A DNA stretch of 20,448 nucleotides from an uncultured Caulobacteraceae bacterium (GCA_937967425.1 CALBST010000068.1:1-20448), one strand, 5' to 3'. Counted from the first letter of the stretch, positions 6,598-14,656 are shown. A program made the numbers and translations. Notes: generated by a model not told the origin, from the sequence alone.

Positions 6598-7539
6598 TCA
6601 TGTGTCTAACACAATCGCGTCGCCGGCTTCCAAGCGGATATCTTGACCGAGGTCGAAACCCACCCCGCGCGCCGCGAAGATCGCATCAGCGCCTATCTCG
6701 ATTGTTTTTTCACGCCGCCAGCGTTGCGTCCCATCCGGTGTCAGTGCTTCGCCTACAAACCTCAGTTGCGATCCAACGACGCGGGCGAGCGCGCCAATCG
6801 GTGTCCGGCATGAACCATCCAGCGCATCGAGAAACGCGCGTTCCGCTTCAATCTCGATGCGCGCGGCTTTGTCTTCGCATTGCGCCAACGCCTCAAGCAC
6901 GCGCTCGTTATCGGTGCTTGCCGTGATCGCAATTGCGCCCTGGCACGCTGCGGGCGGCGACTCATGCGGATCGACAAGGCTTGTGGCGCGGTTCTCCAAG
7001 CCCATGCGCTTCAAGCCTGCGAGGGCGAGGAACGTCGCGTCCGCGGCGCCGGCTTCGAGCTTGGCCAAACGCGTATCGACATTGCCGCGCAGCACTGAAA
7101 CCTTGAGATCGCGCCGCGCGAACAACACTTGCGCCTGCCGCCGTAAGCTCGCCGTGCCGACAACTGCGCCGGCAGGCAATTCCGTCAGCGTCTTCGCCTT
7201 CAAGCTCACAAACGCGTCGCGCGGATCTTCGCGCTCCGGCACGCACGCCAACACAATCCCGTCTGGCAACCGCGTCGGTAAATCCTTCAATGAGTGCACC
7301 GCCATGTCGATGCGCCCATCGAACAGCGCCTCATCGAGCTCTTTTGTGAAGAGGCCTTTGCCGCCGGCCTCGATCAAAGTGCGATCTTGAATGCGGTCGC
7401 CGCTGGTGACGATCGGCACGATCTCGAACGCGTCTTCGCTCAAGCCCAGAGTCGCCGCCAAACGCGCACGCGTCTGCCCCGTCTGCGCCAGCGACAGTTT
7501 CGAACCGCGCGCGCCGATGCGGAAAAGGGGAGAAGTCAT
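6598..7539 (-). CDS. hemC: Hydroxymethylbilane synthase (porphobilinogen deaminase, 313 aa)
   Basis: HemC condenses four porphobilinogen units into hydroxymethylbilane in the cytosol. The family blocks are all present: [20 protein letters not shown] at the start, [20 protein letters not shown] (about 58-77) and [48 protein letters not shown], and [13 protein letters not shown], in which C244 is the residue that holds the dipyrromethane cofactor. Length is typical. ATG 7539 is preceded by AGGCTGAG, a weak site. It is the first gene of the heme cluster and diverges from tsaD. The short shared spacer is largely occupied by palindromic element B, so both promoters must lie next to or within it. 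Confidence 0.96.
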   Translation of the reverse strand: MTSPLFRIGARGSKLSLAQTGQTRARLAATLGLSEDAFEIVPIVTSGDRIQDRTLIEAGGKGLFTKELDEALFDGRIDMAVHSLKDLPTRLPDGIVLACVPEREDPRDAFVSLKAKTLTELPAGAVVGTASLRRQAQVLFARRDLKVSVLRGNVDTRLAKLEAGAADATFLALAGLKRMGLENRATSLVDPHESPPAACQGAIAITASTDNERVLEALAQCEDKAARIEIEAERAFLDALDGSCRTPIGALARVVGSQLRFVGEALTPDGTQRWRREKTIEIGADAIFAARGVGFDLGQDIRLEAGDAIVLDT

Positions 7540-7546
7540 CTCAGCC

Positions 7547-7615
7547 TATATGGACCGCCGGCGCCTTCGCCGGCCAGCACAGGCGTATGCCGGCGAGGCG
7601 CCGGCGGTCCATATA
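7547..7615. repeat. Long palindromic element B between hemC and tsaD
   Basis: Arms at 7547-7574 and 7589-7615 are reverse complements apart from one bulged base, with TATATGGACCGCCGGCGCC leading in and its complement leading out. The loop is 14 nt. The arm core matches element A (6492-6591), but the loop differs, which indicates copies of one repeat family. It occupies over half of the 119-nt divergent spacer. Confidence 0.85.
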
Positions 7616-7658
7616 CGCACTCGCGCAAAAGCGCCGCAGTCTCTATGTCGGGCGCTAC

Positions 7659-8756
7659 ATGAAGCCGCTCACCGTCCTCGGCATTGAAACCAGCTGCGAC
7701 GAAACCGCCGCGGCAGTGCTGCGCCTCGATGACGACGGCCGCCCGCACGTCATTTCTGACGTAGTGCTCGGCCAAGCCGCGCATCACGCGCCCTATAAGG
7801 GTGTCGTCCCCGAGATCGCCGCCCGCGCCCATGTCGAAGGCCTTGATGGGACGATCGCCGCCGCCATGGCTGACGCGAAGCTCGATTTCGCCGATCTTGA
7901 CGGCGTCGCCGCCACCGCCGGCCCGGGTCTGATCGGCGGCGTCATGGTGGGGCTGCTCGCCGGCAAGGCCATCGCGCTGGCGCACGATAAGCCGCTGATC
8001 GGCGTGAACCACCTCGAAGGCCACGCGCTTTCCCCGCGTCTAGCCCCAGGCGGCGCGACGTTTCCGTATCTCTTGCTTCTGGTGAGCGGCGGCCATTGTC
8101 AGTTCATCGCCGTGCTCGATGTCGGCCTCTACAAACGCTACGGTTCGACCATGGACGACGCGCTCGGCGAAGCCTTCGACAAGCTCGCCAAGCTTCTCGA
8201 TCTCGGTTTTCCCGGCGGGCCTTTCGTCGAAAAAGCCGCGCAAAACGGCGATTCCAAGCGCTTCGCATTGCCGCGCCCATTGCTCGGCCGCGAAGGCTGC
8301 GACTTCTCTTTTGCTGGTTTGAAAACCGCCTGCGCGCGCGAAGTCGAGCGCTTGGGCGCCGCGATCACCGATCAGGACAAAGCCGATCTCTGCGCCAGCT
8401 TTCAGGCCGCCGTGCTCGATATTGTCGAGGATCGCACGCGCAACGCGATGCGTATGTTCGATACGGTGTGGGGCGCGAAGGGCCGGCTGGTGGCTGCGGG
8501 TGGTGTCGCGGCGAACCGGGCGATCCGTAGCCGTTTGGAGGCTCTGGGGGAGGAGCGCGGCTACGATTTCATAGCCCCGCCGCTTCGCTGGTGTACGGAT
8601 AATGCCGCCATGATCGCGCTCGCGGGCGCTGAAAGGTTGCGGCTCGGATTCAGTGACGACCTGTCATTTCCAGCGCGTCCTCGTTGGCCGTTAGACGAGG
8701 AAGCGGCCCGCTTGCGCCCCAGCCATCAGGCGGGGCGCAAGGGAGCTAAAGCTTAG
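7659..8756 (+). CDS. tsaD: tRNA N6-threonylcarbamoyladenosine transferase (365 aa)
   Basis: TsaD transfers the threonylcarbamoyl group to A37 of tRNAs that read ANN codons, working with TsaB, TsaE and TsaC. The protein opens with [14 protein letters not shown], and carries VPEIAARAH, the HLEGH metal-binding motif (H118 and H122), [31 protein letters not shown], and the late metal ligand in CTDNAAMIA (D314). Length is near the upper end of the family. The frame runs upstream to 7587, but those codons lie inside palindromic element B, so ATG 7659 ([11 protein letters not shown]) is the real start. The Shine-Dalgarno is poor. The last codons form a 10-bp hairpin, and the stop overlaps the stop of a small gene on the other strand. 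Confidence 0.97.
   Translation: MKPLTVLGIETSCDETAAAVLRLDDDGRPHVISDVVLGQAAHHAPYKGVVPEIAARAHVEGLDGTIAAAMADAKLDFADLDGVAATAGPGLIGGVMVGLLAGKAIALAHDKPLIGVNHLEGHALSPRLAPGGATFPYLLLLVSGGHCQFIAVLDVGLYKRYGSTMDDALGEAFDKLAKLLDLGFPGGPFVEKAAQNGDSKRFALPRPLLGREGCDFSFAGLKTACAREVERLGAAITDQDKADLCASFQAAVLDIVEDRTRNAMRMFDTVWGAKGRLVAAGGVAANRAIRSRLEALGEERGYDFIAPPLRWCTDNAAMIALAGAERLRLGFSDDLSFPARPRWPLDEEAARLRPSHQAGRKGAKA
8711..8741. terminator. Strong hairpin at the convergent tsaD / small-gene ends
   Basis: CTTGCGCCCC and GGGGCGCAAG are perfect 10-bp arms with an 11-nt loop. The structure lies inside the last tsaD codons and 12 nt after the stop of the minus-strand small gene. It has no T-tract, so it may act as a 3'-end block or protector for the small mRNA rather than a standard terminator. 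Confidence 0.5.
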
Positions 8757-8869
8757 GCGACGACGCGGGCTGCCGTGAACAGGAGCGGCGCGAAAGCGGT
8801 CGCGACCAGGGCGATTGCGATGACCACAGAGATCGCGCGGGCGGTCGCCGGAAGGTCTTGAGCGGACAT
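8753..8869 (-). CDS. Small single-helix membrane protein 1 (38 aa)
   Basis: Too short for most gene finders. It begins [16 protein letters not shown] and ends [10 protein letters not shown]; residues about 13-33 are hydrophobic and should span the inner membrane once. Codons are GC-rich at the third position, and the frame is clean. A second 38-aa protein at 9103-9219 has the same length, hydropathy and ending (AA-x-VVA), so the two look like paralogues. ATG 8869 has AGGGA about 10 nt upstream. Its stop shares TTAG with the tsaD stop. The leader contains two short dyads. Function is unknown; options include a membrane-stress peptide, a subunit of a larger complex, or a type I toxin-like peptide. 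None is shown. Confidence 0.7.
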   Translation of the reverse strand: MSAQDLPATARAISVVIAIALVATAFAPLLFTAARVVA

Positions 8870-8895
8870 AGTAGTTGTTTCCCTGAAGTTGGTCA

Positions 8896-8936
8896 GATGT
8901 TGCACATGCGAACATCAGTAGGGGTGAAATGGCCCC
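8896..8936. promoter_or_regulatory. Two short dyads in leader of small membrane protein 1
   Basis: On the plus strand GATGTT...AACATC (8896-8916) and AGGGG...CCCCT (8920-8937) form adjacent 5-6 bp stems, upstream of the small gene's start. A TAATAT-like -10 candidate lies on the minus strand near 8958-8963, and a 10-bp palindrome ATATGCATAT sits at 8975-8984. Assignment as operator or RNA structure is open. Confidence 0.35.
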
Positions 8937-9023
8937 TTTAAGACGCCGAAAGAAGGCATATTAAGCCAGCGCAGATATGCATATTTGACAGATCATCATT
9001 AATATCGCTCCGTTAATGCAGGC

Positions 9024-9057
9024 AAAGAAAAGGCGCGAAGGACTTGCCTTCGCGCCT
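9024..9057 (-). terminator. Rho-independent terminator of small membrane protein 2
   Basis: On the minus strand AGGCGCGAAGG-caagt-CCTTCGCGCCT is a perfect 11-bp stem with a 5-nt loop, followed by TTTTCTTT. It starts about 45 nt after the stop at 9103. This is the clearest intrinsic terminator in the window. Confidence 0.88.
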
Positions 9058-9102
9058 GCAAAAAGACCCGAGATGCGCTGGGAGGCGCGATTCTGGGCAG
9101 AC

Positions 9103-9219
9103 TTACGCGACCACGGAGGCCGCGATTTGAATGAAGGGCGAGGCTGCCGCGGCGAAGAGGGCGAAGGCGGCCAGAACGAAGGTGGCGGACAGGACGATCG
9201 AGGGGCGGGTTGTGGTCAT
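9103..9219 (-). CDS. Small single-helix membrane protein 2 (38 aa)
   Basis: The product begins MTTTRPSIVLSATFVL and ends SPFIQIAASVVA, with one hydrophobic helix (about residues 7-26) rich in Ala and Phe. It equals its neighbour at 8753-8869 in length and shares the A-P/S-P turn and AA-x-VVA ending. ATG 9219 has a strong GGAG 8 nt upstream. That GGAG lies inside one arm of an 11-bp leader hairpin (9228-9279), so translation may depend on opening that structure. An intrinsic terminator follows at 9024-9057, giving a transcript of roughly 250 nt with one tiny gene. It lies downstream of, and on the same strand as, the TetR-family gene. Function is unknown. Confidence 0.72.
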   Translation of the reverse strand: MTTTRPSIVLSATFVLAAFALFAAAASPFIQIAASVVA

Positions 9220-9227
9220 TTGAGTGT

Positions 9228-9279
9228 CTCCAGGGGTGCTCGGGCTTCGATGGACTATGTGTACCATCACCCCCTGGAG
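9228..9279 (-). promoter_or_regulatory. Leader hairpin that can sequester the Shine-Dalgarno
   Basis: On the minus strand CTCCAGGGGGTG pairs with CACCCCTGGAG over 11 bp with one bulged G. A smaller ATGG...CCAT stem is nested just inside. The 3' arm ends in GGAG, the ribosome binding site of the small gene whose ATG is 8 nt further on. It could be an RNA thermometer or another translational switch, or a DNA operator dyad. Confidence 0.6.
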
Positions 9280-9326
9280 TGAGCAATGAATAAAATAGAT
9301 TCCGTTCAATAATTGCGTAGCGACAA

Positions 9327-9965
9327 TTACGCCGACGCGTCCTGCTTCGCCCGCGCCTTCGCTGCCGGCGCTTCGGCGCCCCGCGCATAGAGGCCCTGCA
9401 GCACCAGATTCATTACGCCCTCGAACTCGCGCTCTAGCTTCGGCAGCGTTAAGCGTGAGATCAGTTGTGGGATGCCGAACTTAACCGTCGCGGCCTGCAG
9501 CATCTCGGCCATGAATTCCGCGTCGCCCTTGGCGAAGATGCCGTTGTCCATGCCTTCCTGGATCACCGCAGTGATGCTGACGCGCTCAAGCGCGATCAAT
9601 TCATTCATGAAAACCGGGCGTTCGCGCGAAAGAACTTCCGCGACTTCCAAGATTTTTGCGTTGTCCGAGAACATCTGGAAGTTCTCGCGCATGCGCTTCA
9701 GCAGCATTTCCTTGAGGCGGCGATCGGCGGGCCAATCCTTGCGGCGGCCGACCTGCGCCATCGCCGTGTGCTCTTCCGCGTAGTGCTTGCGGGCCATGGC
9801 CTCAGCGATGTCGATCTTCGCTTCGAAGAAGCGATAGATGTTGCCGGGGGACATGTCGCAATCGGCGGCGATCTCGGCCATGGTTGTCTTGCCGTAGCCG
9901 TAGTGCTTGATGCGGGCCATCGCCGCCTGGAGAATGCGGTCGCGGGTAGCGGATTTATCGTCCAT
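9327..9965 (-). CDS. TetR/AcrR-family transcriptional regulator (212 aa)
   Basis: N-terminal DNA-binding domain: [20 protein letters not shown] then [21 protein letters not shown] (about 27-47), the classic TetR helix-turn-helix with YRFFEAK. The remaining 150 residues are helical and ligand-binding, not conserved enough to name an effector. Length fits the family. The start ATG 9965 is 34 nt from the divergent gpsA start, and the spacer holds a perfect palindrome TGAACGTTCA, a probable operator for this protein. The end is Ala/Lys-rich ([15 protein letters not shown]). The likely targets are itself, gpsA, or the small membrane protein genes downstream; this is inference from position. Confidence 0.9.
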   Translation of the reverse strand: MDDKSATRDRILQAAMARIKHYGYGKTTMAEIAADCDMSPGNIYRFFEAKIDIAEAMARKHYAEEHTAMAQVGRRKDWPADRRLKEMLLKRMRENFQMFSDNAKILEVAEVLSRERPVFMNELIALERVSITAVIQEGMDNGIFAKGDAEFMAEMLQAATVKFGIPQLISRLTLPKLEREFEGVMNLVLQGLYARGAEAPAAKARAKQDASA

Positions 9966-9989
9966 CCCTACAGGTTACCGGGTTTCTAC

Positions 9990-9999
9990 TGAACGTTCA
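9990..9999. promoter_or_regulatory. Putative TetR operator palindrome
   Basis: TGAACGTTCA is a perfect 10-bp palindrome in the 34-nt spacer between divergent tetR and gpsA. It directly precedes the gpsA ATG. Autoregulation through such a site is usual for TetR-family proteins. Confidence 0.5.
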
Positions 10000-11019
10000 A
10001 TGAAGGATTCAGGATTGCCAGCCCCTTTTGAGACTGTTTCCGTCCTCGGGGCGGGCGCATGGGGCACGGCGCTCGCCCAGGTCGCCGCAGCGGCGGGCCG
10101 GAAAGTTCTGATATGGGCGCGCGAGGGCGAGGTCGTCCAGAGCATCAATAGTGACGCCGAAAACGCGCTTTTCCTGCCCGGAATCAAGCTCAACGCCACG
10201 GTCCGCGCCACTGCCGACCTGGCGGACGCGGCCAAGTCCGAGCTGATCCTAGCGGTTCCGCCGGCCCAGCACATGCGCGCCGTGCTCCGCGCCGTCCGTC
10301 CGAACCTCCAGCCCGGTCAGCCGCTGGTCCTATGCGCCAAAGGCGTCGAGCGCGGGTCTCTCGCGCTGATGACCGACGTTCTGGCCGAGGAAATTCCCGA
10401 TGTCGGCCCCGCGGTCCTCTCAGGCCCCGGTTTCGCCAAGGACGTCGCGCGCGGCTTGCCGACCGCCACCACGATCGCCAGCCCAGACGCCGAACTTGCG
10501 CAGCGCATCGTCGCCACCATCGGTATCCCGACCTTCCGCCCCTACGTCGTTGACGATCTGATCGGCGCCGAGATCGGCGGGGCGGTGAAGAACGTCATCG
10601 CCATCGCCTGCGGCGTCGCCGAAGGACGCAAACTCGGCGACGGCGCGCGCGCCGCACTCATCACGCGCGGCTTTGCCGAACTCACACGCCTCGGCCTCGC
10701 CATGGGGGCGAAGGCGGAGACGCTCTCGGGCCTCTGCGGGTTGGGCGATCTCGTGCTCACCTGCGCGTCGCTTACCTCGCGCAACACGTCGCTGGGCGCG
10801 GCGCTCGGCGAGGGGCGCAAGCTGAAGGACATTCTGGCGGAACGCCGCTCTGTGGCAGAGGGCATGGAGAGCGCGCCAGCCGTCGTCGCGCTTGCCGCGA
10901 AGTACAAGGTCGAAATGCCGATCTGTGCCGCAGTGGACGACATCATTAGCGAGCGCGTTTCGATCGATGAAGCGATCGCTGCTTTGCTGTCGCGGCCCTT
11001 CAAGGCGGAGAGCGAGTGA
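10000..11019 (+). CDS. gpsA: Glycerol-3-phosphate dehydrogenase [NAD(P)+] (339 aa)
   Basis: GpsA reduces dihydroxyacetone phosphate to sn-glycerol 3-phosphate, the backbone for phospholipid synthesis. The Rossmann motif [13 protein letters not shown] is at residues 15-27 (G17, G19, G22). [12 protein letters not shown] and LCAKGVE follow, then [17 protein letters not shown], and [13 protein letters not shown] with the catalytic lysine K197, and [11 protein letters not shown]. Length is typical. The frame is open upstream into tetR, but ATG 10000 gives the expected short lead before the Rossmann strand. No Shine-Dalgarno is visible, and the start adjoins the TGAACGTTCA palindrome, so binding there would affect this gene. 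The stop overlaps the next gene's start as GTGA. Confidence 0.96.
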   Translation: MKDSGLPAPFETVSVLGAGAWGTALAQVAAAAGRKVLIWAREGEVVQSINSDAENALFLPGIKLNATVRATADLADAAKSELILAVPPAQHMRAVLRAVRPNLQPGQPLVLCAKGVERGSLALMTDVLAEEIPDVGPAVLSGPGFAKDVARGLPTATTIASPDAELAQRIVATIGIPTFRPYVVDDLIGAEIGGAVKNVIAIACGVAEGRKLGDGARAALITRGFAELTRLGLAMGAKAETLSGLCGLGDLVLTCASLTSRNTSLGAALGEGRKLKDILAERRSVAEGMESAPAVVALAAKYKVEMPICAAVDDIISERVSIDEAIAALLSRPFKAESE

Positions 11020-11360
11020 GCTTCGAACGCGGCATTGTGCTGGCGCCGCTGGATGCGCTGCCTGATCCCGGCGCCATCGTTGTCGTGCCGCATCGCGACG
11101 AGCCGTTTGTCTCGATTCTAGTCACGCGTAGAGGCGACACCATCTCCGCCTTTCGCAACAAGTGTCCGCACGCGGGCTACCCGCTCCAGCACTCAAGTGG
11201 CCGCGTCATCGTGCAGGAGGGGCGTTACATGGTCTGCGCCGCCCACGGCGCGAGCTTTACGCTCGATGGCGGCGAATGCGCCGGCGGCCCATGCAACAAT
11301 GGCGACGCGCTGGAGCGCATCGCCATTGAAGTTCGTGATGGACTTGTCCGCGTAGCTTAG
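11016..11360 (+). CDS. Small Rieske [2Fe-2S] domain protein (114 aa)
   Basis: A single-domain Rieske ferredoxin-like protein with no membrane segment. The cluster motif is KCPHAGYPL (C50, H52) and CAAHGASF (C74, H77), with 21 residues between the halves. It ends with a short beta-rich tail ([17 protein letters not shown]). The GTG start at 11016 overlaps the gpsA stop as GTGA, so translation is probably coupled. Redox partner and role are unknown; such proteins serve as electron carriers for oxygenases or as stand-alone ferredoxins. The stop shares TTAG with that of the DUF2167 gene on the other strand. Confidence 0.88.
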   Translation: MSFERGIVLAPLDALPDPGAIVVVPHRDEPFVSILVTRRGDTISAFRNKCPHAGYPLQHSSGRVIVQEGRYMVCAAHGASFTLDGGECAGGPCNNGDALERIAIEVRDGLVRVA

Positions 11361-12310
11361 GCTTCGTCGTACTCTTCGTCGTCGTTGCGACGGCGCATGA
11401 GCATATAGCCGCCGCCCGCCAAAATAACGACGCCAAGCGCGATCCACGGAAAGTACCCGGAAAGCCCGCCAAACGCGGTTTGGCCGGAGCCGGTTGTGTC
11501 GGCGACGTTGACCAGTTGCGGGCGCGAGACCGGCACGCCTGTCACCAAGCCCGGCACCGAATACTCAGACACCGTGTCTGACGCCGCTTGGAAATCCGCG
11601 TGGCGTTCGCCTTCGGGGAAGCTGAGCATGGCGCGAAGCTCGGCAGCGGCCGTCGCAATCGCAGGCTGCTGATCGGCGCTGCCGATCGAAGTCATGCCGG
11701 CGACGCCTCTGCGCGCCAGAATCTTTTGCTCGTAGCGCAGATCCTTGCCGCCGGCGCCGCCGGGCGCGGCGACCCGCTCGGCCCACACGACGTAGGGCGC
11801 TTCGGCATTGAACGATGGCGCCGTCGCGAAGCCTTCGAAACGCCGGTTTTGCGTTTGACGCGCCTCGCGCACCTGAGTTTCGAAATTTGCGTCGCTCAGA
11901 CCAGACGCCGTTTCCGGCTGCACATAGCCGATCGGCTCGTAGCTCACGACAGTGGCCCATGTGCCCGGCGCGCGGATGTCTTCGCCGTTGCGGGCGAGCA
12001 GGCCATAGATTTCACCGCTCGGCGCTTGCTGGTTGGCGCGCTGCAGATAGGCGCGCGCTTCGGCGGCGGAGTAGAAGCGGTAGCTCGCAGGTACGTTGAG
12101 CGAGAGCCCGTCATTGCCCAGCGGAATGATGCCGGAGCGGCCCTCGGGCGCTGCGTCGGGCTGAGCCGCTGGCGGCGGTGTTGTCGGCGCCGCGCGAACG
12201 GGTGGCGCTGCTTCATTTGGCCCACCATCGCCCGGACCGTCGGCATACGCCGGCGCGACCATAAACAACGCCAGCGCTGCCAGCATGGCGCGCGTGAGGT
12301 TCTTGCGCAT
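11357..12310 (-). CDS. DUF2167 family membrane-anchored protein (317 aa)
   Basis: Signal peptide about 1-23 (cleavage after AYA), then a Pro/Ala-rich linker (about 25-58). The DUF2167 domain follows with GLSLNVPASYRFYSAAEARAY, GEIYGLLAR, TWATVVSYEPIGYV and PSFNAEAPYVVWAERV. There is one membrane segment near the C-terminus (about 288-306) and a charged tail ([12 protein letters not shown]). The bulk is therefore periplasmic, with the tail in the cytosol. The family has no known biochemical role. ATG 12310 has GGGAGA 8 nt upstream. Two small GC-rich hairpins lie between the pyrF stop and this start, so it may have separate expression from pyrF even though it is on the same strand. Confidence 0.88.
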   Translation of the reverse strand: MRKNLTRAMLAALALFMVAPAYADGPGDGGPNEAAPPVRAAPTTPPPAAQPDAAPEGRSGIIPLGNDGLSLNVPASYRFYSAAEARAYLQRANQQAPSGEIYGLLARNGEDIRAPGTWATVVSYEPIGYVQPETASGLSDANFETQVREARQTQNRRFEGFATAPSFNAEAPYVVWAERVAAPGGAGGKDLRYEQKILARRGVAGMTSIGSADQQPAIATAAAELRAMLSFPEGERHADFQAASDTVSEYSVPGLVTGVPVSRPQLVNVADTTGSGQTAFGGLSGYFPWIALGVVILAGGGYMLMRRRNDDEEYDEA

Positions 12311-12387
12311 GGGTTTCTCCCTCGCTCGCCCGTTTCGGGCCGCATCCCCGAGTCGGGTTTAACCAATCGAGCAGGGTTTGTCGCGTG

Positions 12388-13281
12388 TCAGGACGTACAG
12401 GCGGTACGGAGTTCGCCTGCCGCTGCAGCCATGGCTTCATTGATCGCCGCGCGCCACTCGGCGATGGTCGTCGCGGTCTGGGCGGCTTGGGGATAAAGCA
12501 CTGCCCGCGACGAGCTGACGATACCGCCTTCGCGCATGCGCCCGCCCTGAACGAACCCCGCTACCGCATCCTGCGCGCTGGCGCCCTGGGCGCCGTAGCC
12601 GGGGATGAGGAACAACGCTTCCGGCATGGCTTCGCGAAGCTTGCGTGCCTCTTCGGGATAGGTCGCGCCGGCGACAGCCATGAGGCCGGACCAGCCGCTC
12701 GCGCCCCGCAGACGCGCGCATTCCGGCGAGAGCATTTCCGCCACCCGTTGCCACACCGGTGCGCCGCCGACTTGCAGATCCTGGAAGTCGCCGGCGCCCG
12801 GATTGGAGGTGCGCACCAGCACGGCGACGCCTTTGCCCTCGGCCTGCGCGCGCGTGATGAACGGCTCCAGCGTGTCCTTGCCCATGTATGGGTTCACGGT
12901 GACGGCGTCGGCGTTGAAGCCGGGCGCGGCGCCGATGGTGGCGCGTGAATAGCCCTCCGCGGTCGTGCCGATATCGCCGCGTTTGGCGTCGAGCAGCACC
13001 AGCATGCCTTCCTGCTGCGCGTAGCTCGTGAGCATGCGCGCGACGGCGTAACCCATCTCGCCGAATTGCTCGAACAGCCCCAGTTGCGGCTTCAGCACGC
13101 ACGCGTGTTGGCGGGCGATGTCGATGATGGCGGTGCCGAATTTCAGGACAGTGGAGGTGTCTTCGCGGGCGTTGCCGAACAGCGCCGGGATTTTGTCGGG
13201 GAAGGGATCGAGGCCAACGCAGAGCGGGGTGTTCTTGGCGCGGACGCCTTCGATCAAGCGATCTGCGAACGGCGTCGTCAT
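12388..13281 (-). CDS. pyrF: Orotidine-5'-phosphate decarboxylase, type 2 (297 aa)
   Basis: OMP decarboxylase makes UMP in the last step of pyrimidine synthesis. The sequence matches subfamily 2, the type first known from Mycobacterium and Myxococcus: LCVGLDPFPDKIP near the start, VLKPQLGLFEQFG (K64), and LLDAKRGDIGTTAEGYSRA with D98, K100 and D103 as catalytic residues, then DAVTVNPYMGKDTLEPF, and LIPGYGAQGA. At 297 aa it is longer than the common proteobacterial type 1 (about 230-245 aa). ATG 13281 overlaps the upstream protease stop as ATGA, so the two are coupled. Confidence 0.95.
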   Translation of the reverse strand: MTTPFADRLIEGVRAKNTPLCVGLDPFPDKIPALFGNAREDTSTVLKFGTAIIDIARQHACVLKPQLGLFEQFGEMGYAVARMLTSYAQQEGMLVLLDAKRGDIGTTAEGYSRATIGAAPGFNADAVTVNPYMGKDTLEPFITRAQAEGKGVAVLVRTSNPGAGDFQDLQVGGAPVWQRVAEMLSPECARLRGASGWSGLMAVAGATYPEEARKLREAMPEALFLIPGYGAQGASAQDAVAGFVQGGRMREGGIVSSSRAVLYPQAAQTATTIAEWRAAINEAMAAAAGELRTACTS

Positions 13282-14120
13282 GATCTCGGCATATCCTCCG
13301 GCGCGACACAGACCACCTGCGCGACCGCGAGATTGCGGCGCAGATCATCGGACGCTTGCCCGTAATTATCTGGGGTGAGTCGCTCTCCTGGCGTACCCTG
13401 GGCTTCGACTTGTTCCACCCGCAGCAGCCGCAGGATCGAGGCGGGCGAGGCGGTGTAGATGCGGCCGCGGCGCGCGGACTCCGCCACCGTAATCCCGATC
13501 ACCTGGCCGTTCGACGCCAGCGCCGGGCCGCCGCTAATGCCGGCGAGCGAGCCGCGCAGACCCGAGGTGCGCCCGAGTTCGGCCCACGCAAGCACGGATT
13601 CTTCGAGATCGTAGCGTCCTCGCGCGATCAAGGTTTCGCGGCCGATCAAGCGTGAATACGCCTCGCCTGGGCGGCCCTGCGGGAAGCCGACATGGAACGC
13701 ACGTTGGCCGATTTGGAAACGGCGCTCGGAGGTATCGAGCGAGAGCGCCACCGGCGCGCTCTCGGTTCGCAGCAGCGCGATGTCGGCGAACTCGGCGCGC
13801 TTTACGTCAACGACACGCGCCGCCGCGCCGCGCGAGACGATGAGGCCAACCGCCTGGCAGCCGTCGACGACATGGCGCGCGGTGAGCCACCAGCCTTCCT
13901 GCGAGATCGCGAACGCGCTGCCCATGCCGGAAGCCACCGGCCCAACTTCGACGAGCACCGCCGGATCGTATTGCGACGGTGGCGGCAGGAACGAGCCTGT
14001 CTCAGGCGCGTCGGGCAGCGCTTCGGGCGCGTCCTGGCGCTGGTCGACCCGAAACAGGACGAACACGATCACCGTGATGACCACGATGTAGAGCAGCCAA
14101 TCCGGGATGAGCCGCATCAT
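13278..14120 (-). CDS. Membrane-anchored trypsin-like serine protease (280 aa)
   Basis: One N-terminal membrane helix (about residues 7-23), then a flexible acidic/proline linker, then a chymotrypsin-fold domain facing the periplasm. The catalytic triad is visible: TARHVVDGC with H83, FADIALLR with D113, and GISGGPAL with S196. No PDZ domain follows, so it is not a full DegP-type protease. A single disulfide might form between C88 and a C-terminal cysteine. Two ATGs start it (14120 and 14117). It begins 3 nt after the stop of the DUF350 gene and ends overlapping pyrF. Its substrate is unknown. Confidence 0.88.
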   Translation of the reverse strand: MMRLIPDWLLYIVVITVIVFVLFRVDQRQDAPEALPDAPETGSFLPPPSQYDPAVLVEVGPVASGMGSAFAISQEGWWLTARHVVDGCQAVGLIVSRGAAARVVDVKRAEFADIALLRTESAPVALSLDTSERRFQIGQRAFHVGFPQGRPGEAYSRLIGRETLIARGRYDLEESVLAWAELGRTSGLRGSLAGISGGPALASNGQVIGITVAESARRGRIYTASPASILRLLRVEQVEAQGTPGERLTPDNYGQASDDLRRNLAVAQVVCVAPEDMPRS

Positions 14121-14123
14121 ATG

Positions 14124-14570
14124 TTAGCCGGCCCGGAACAGCTGCACGTTAGGGTCAGCTACGGCGCCGGCCATGATAAGCGCGAGCCCGATCTTGATCG
14201 ACATCAGAAATACGGCGGCCGCGACATCGCCTTCCGCGATGCGGCGCGGCAAGCCGCGGAGGAAGATGTCGGCGAAGCGGAAGGCGAGCAGCTGAATGAG
14301 CAACGTGACGATGCCCCAGATCAGCAGGTCGACGAGGCCGAACGCGTGAGCAAGACATGAGCCCAGCGGAATGGCGAGGCCGACAATAACGCCCCCATAG
14401 GCAAGCGAGGCGGACGGGTTGCCGGCGCGGATCAGCGCCAGCTCTTTGTGCGGCGTCATCACCGTGTAGATGAACAAGGATGCGACGAAGAGTCCGAGCG
14501 CAACACCGAGTTGGATGATGAAATCCGGAAACCCGGCCACAAATGCGTTAAGAGGCGCGCTCAAATCCAT
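14124..14570 (-). CDS. DUF350 family integral membrane protein (148 aa)
   Basis: Four hydrophobic stretches: about residues 14-38, 53-75, 83-105 and 123-142 from ATG 14570. Short polar loops carry THP-like and RFADIFLRGLPRRIAEGD segments, a pattern seen in DUF350 (YjfL-like) proteins. Family function is unknown, but members often lie near proteases or envelope genes. The frame can be extended to 14630, but the shorter start at 14570 has GAGGGA just upstream and gives the usual length. It begins a minus-strand run with the protease and pyrF, divergent from bdhA. Confidence 0.82.
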   Translation of the reverse strand: MDLSAPLNAFVAGFPDFIIQLGVALGLFVASLFIYTVMTPHKELALIRAGNPSASLAYGGVIVGLAIPLGSCLAHAFGLVDLLIWGIVTLLIQLLAFRFADIFLRGLPRRIAEGDVAAAVFLMSIKIGLALIMAGAVADPNVQLFRAG

Positions 14571-14656
14571 AGGTCCCTCGCCAGGCCGCCAATTCGTATG
14601 ACGCTGCGCTAGCGGTTCCGGCGCGCCCACGCAAGCAATGAGGAGCAGACAAGCAC

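Noticed and set aside
7587..7658. Longer N-terminus for TsaD
   Set aside because: The extra 24 codons are made of palindromic element B and lack family similarity; the family start motif follows ATG 7659.
12437..13348. 303-codon minus-strand frame overlapping pyrF in another frame
   Set aside because: Arg/His-rich low-complexity product; pyrF motifs occupy the true frame.
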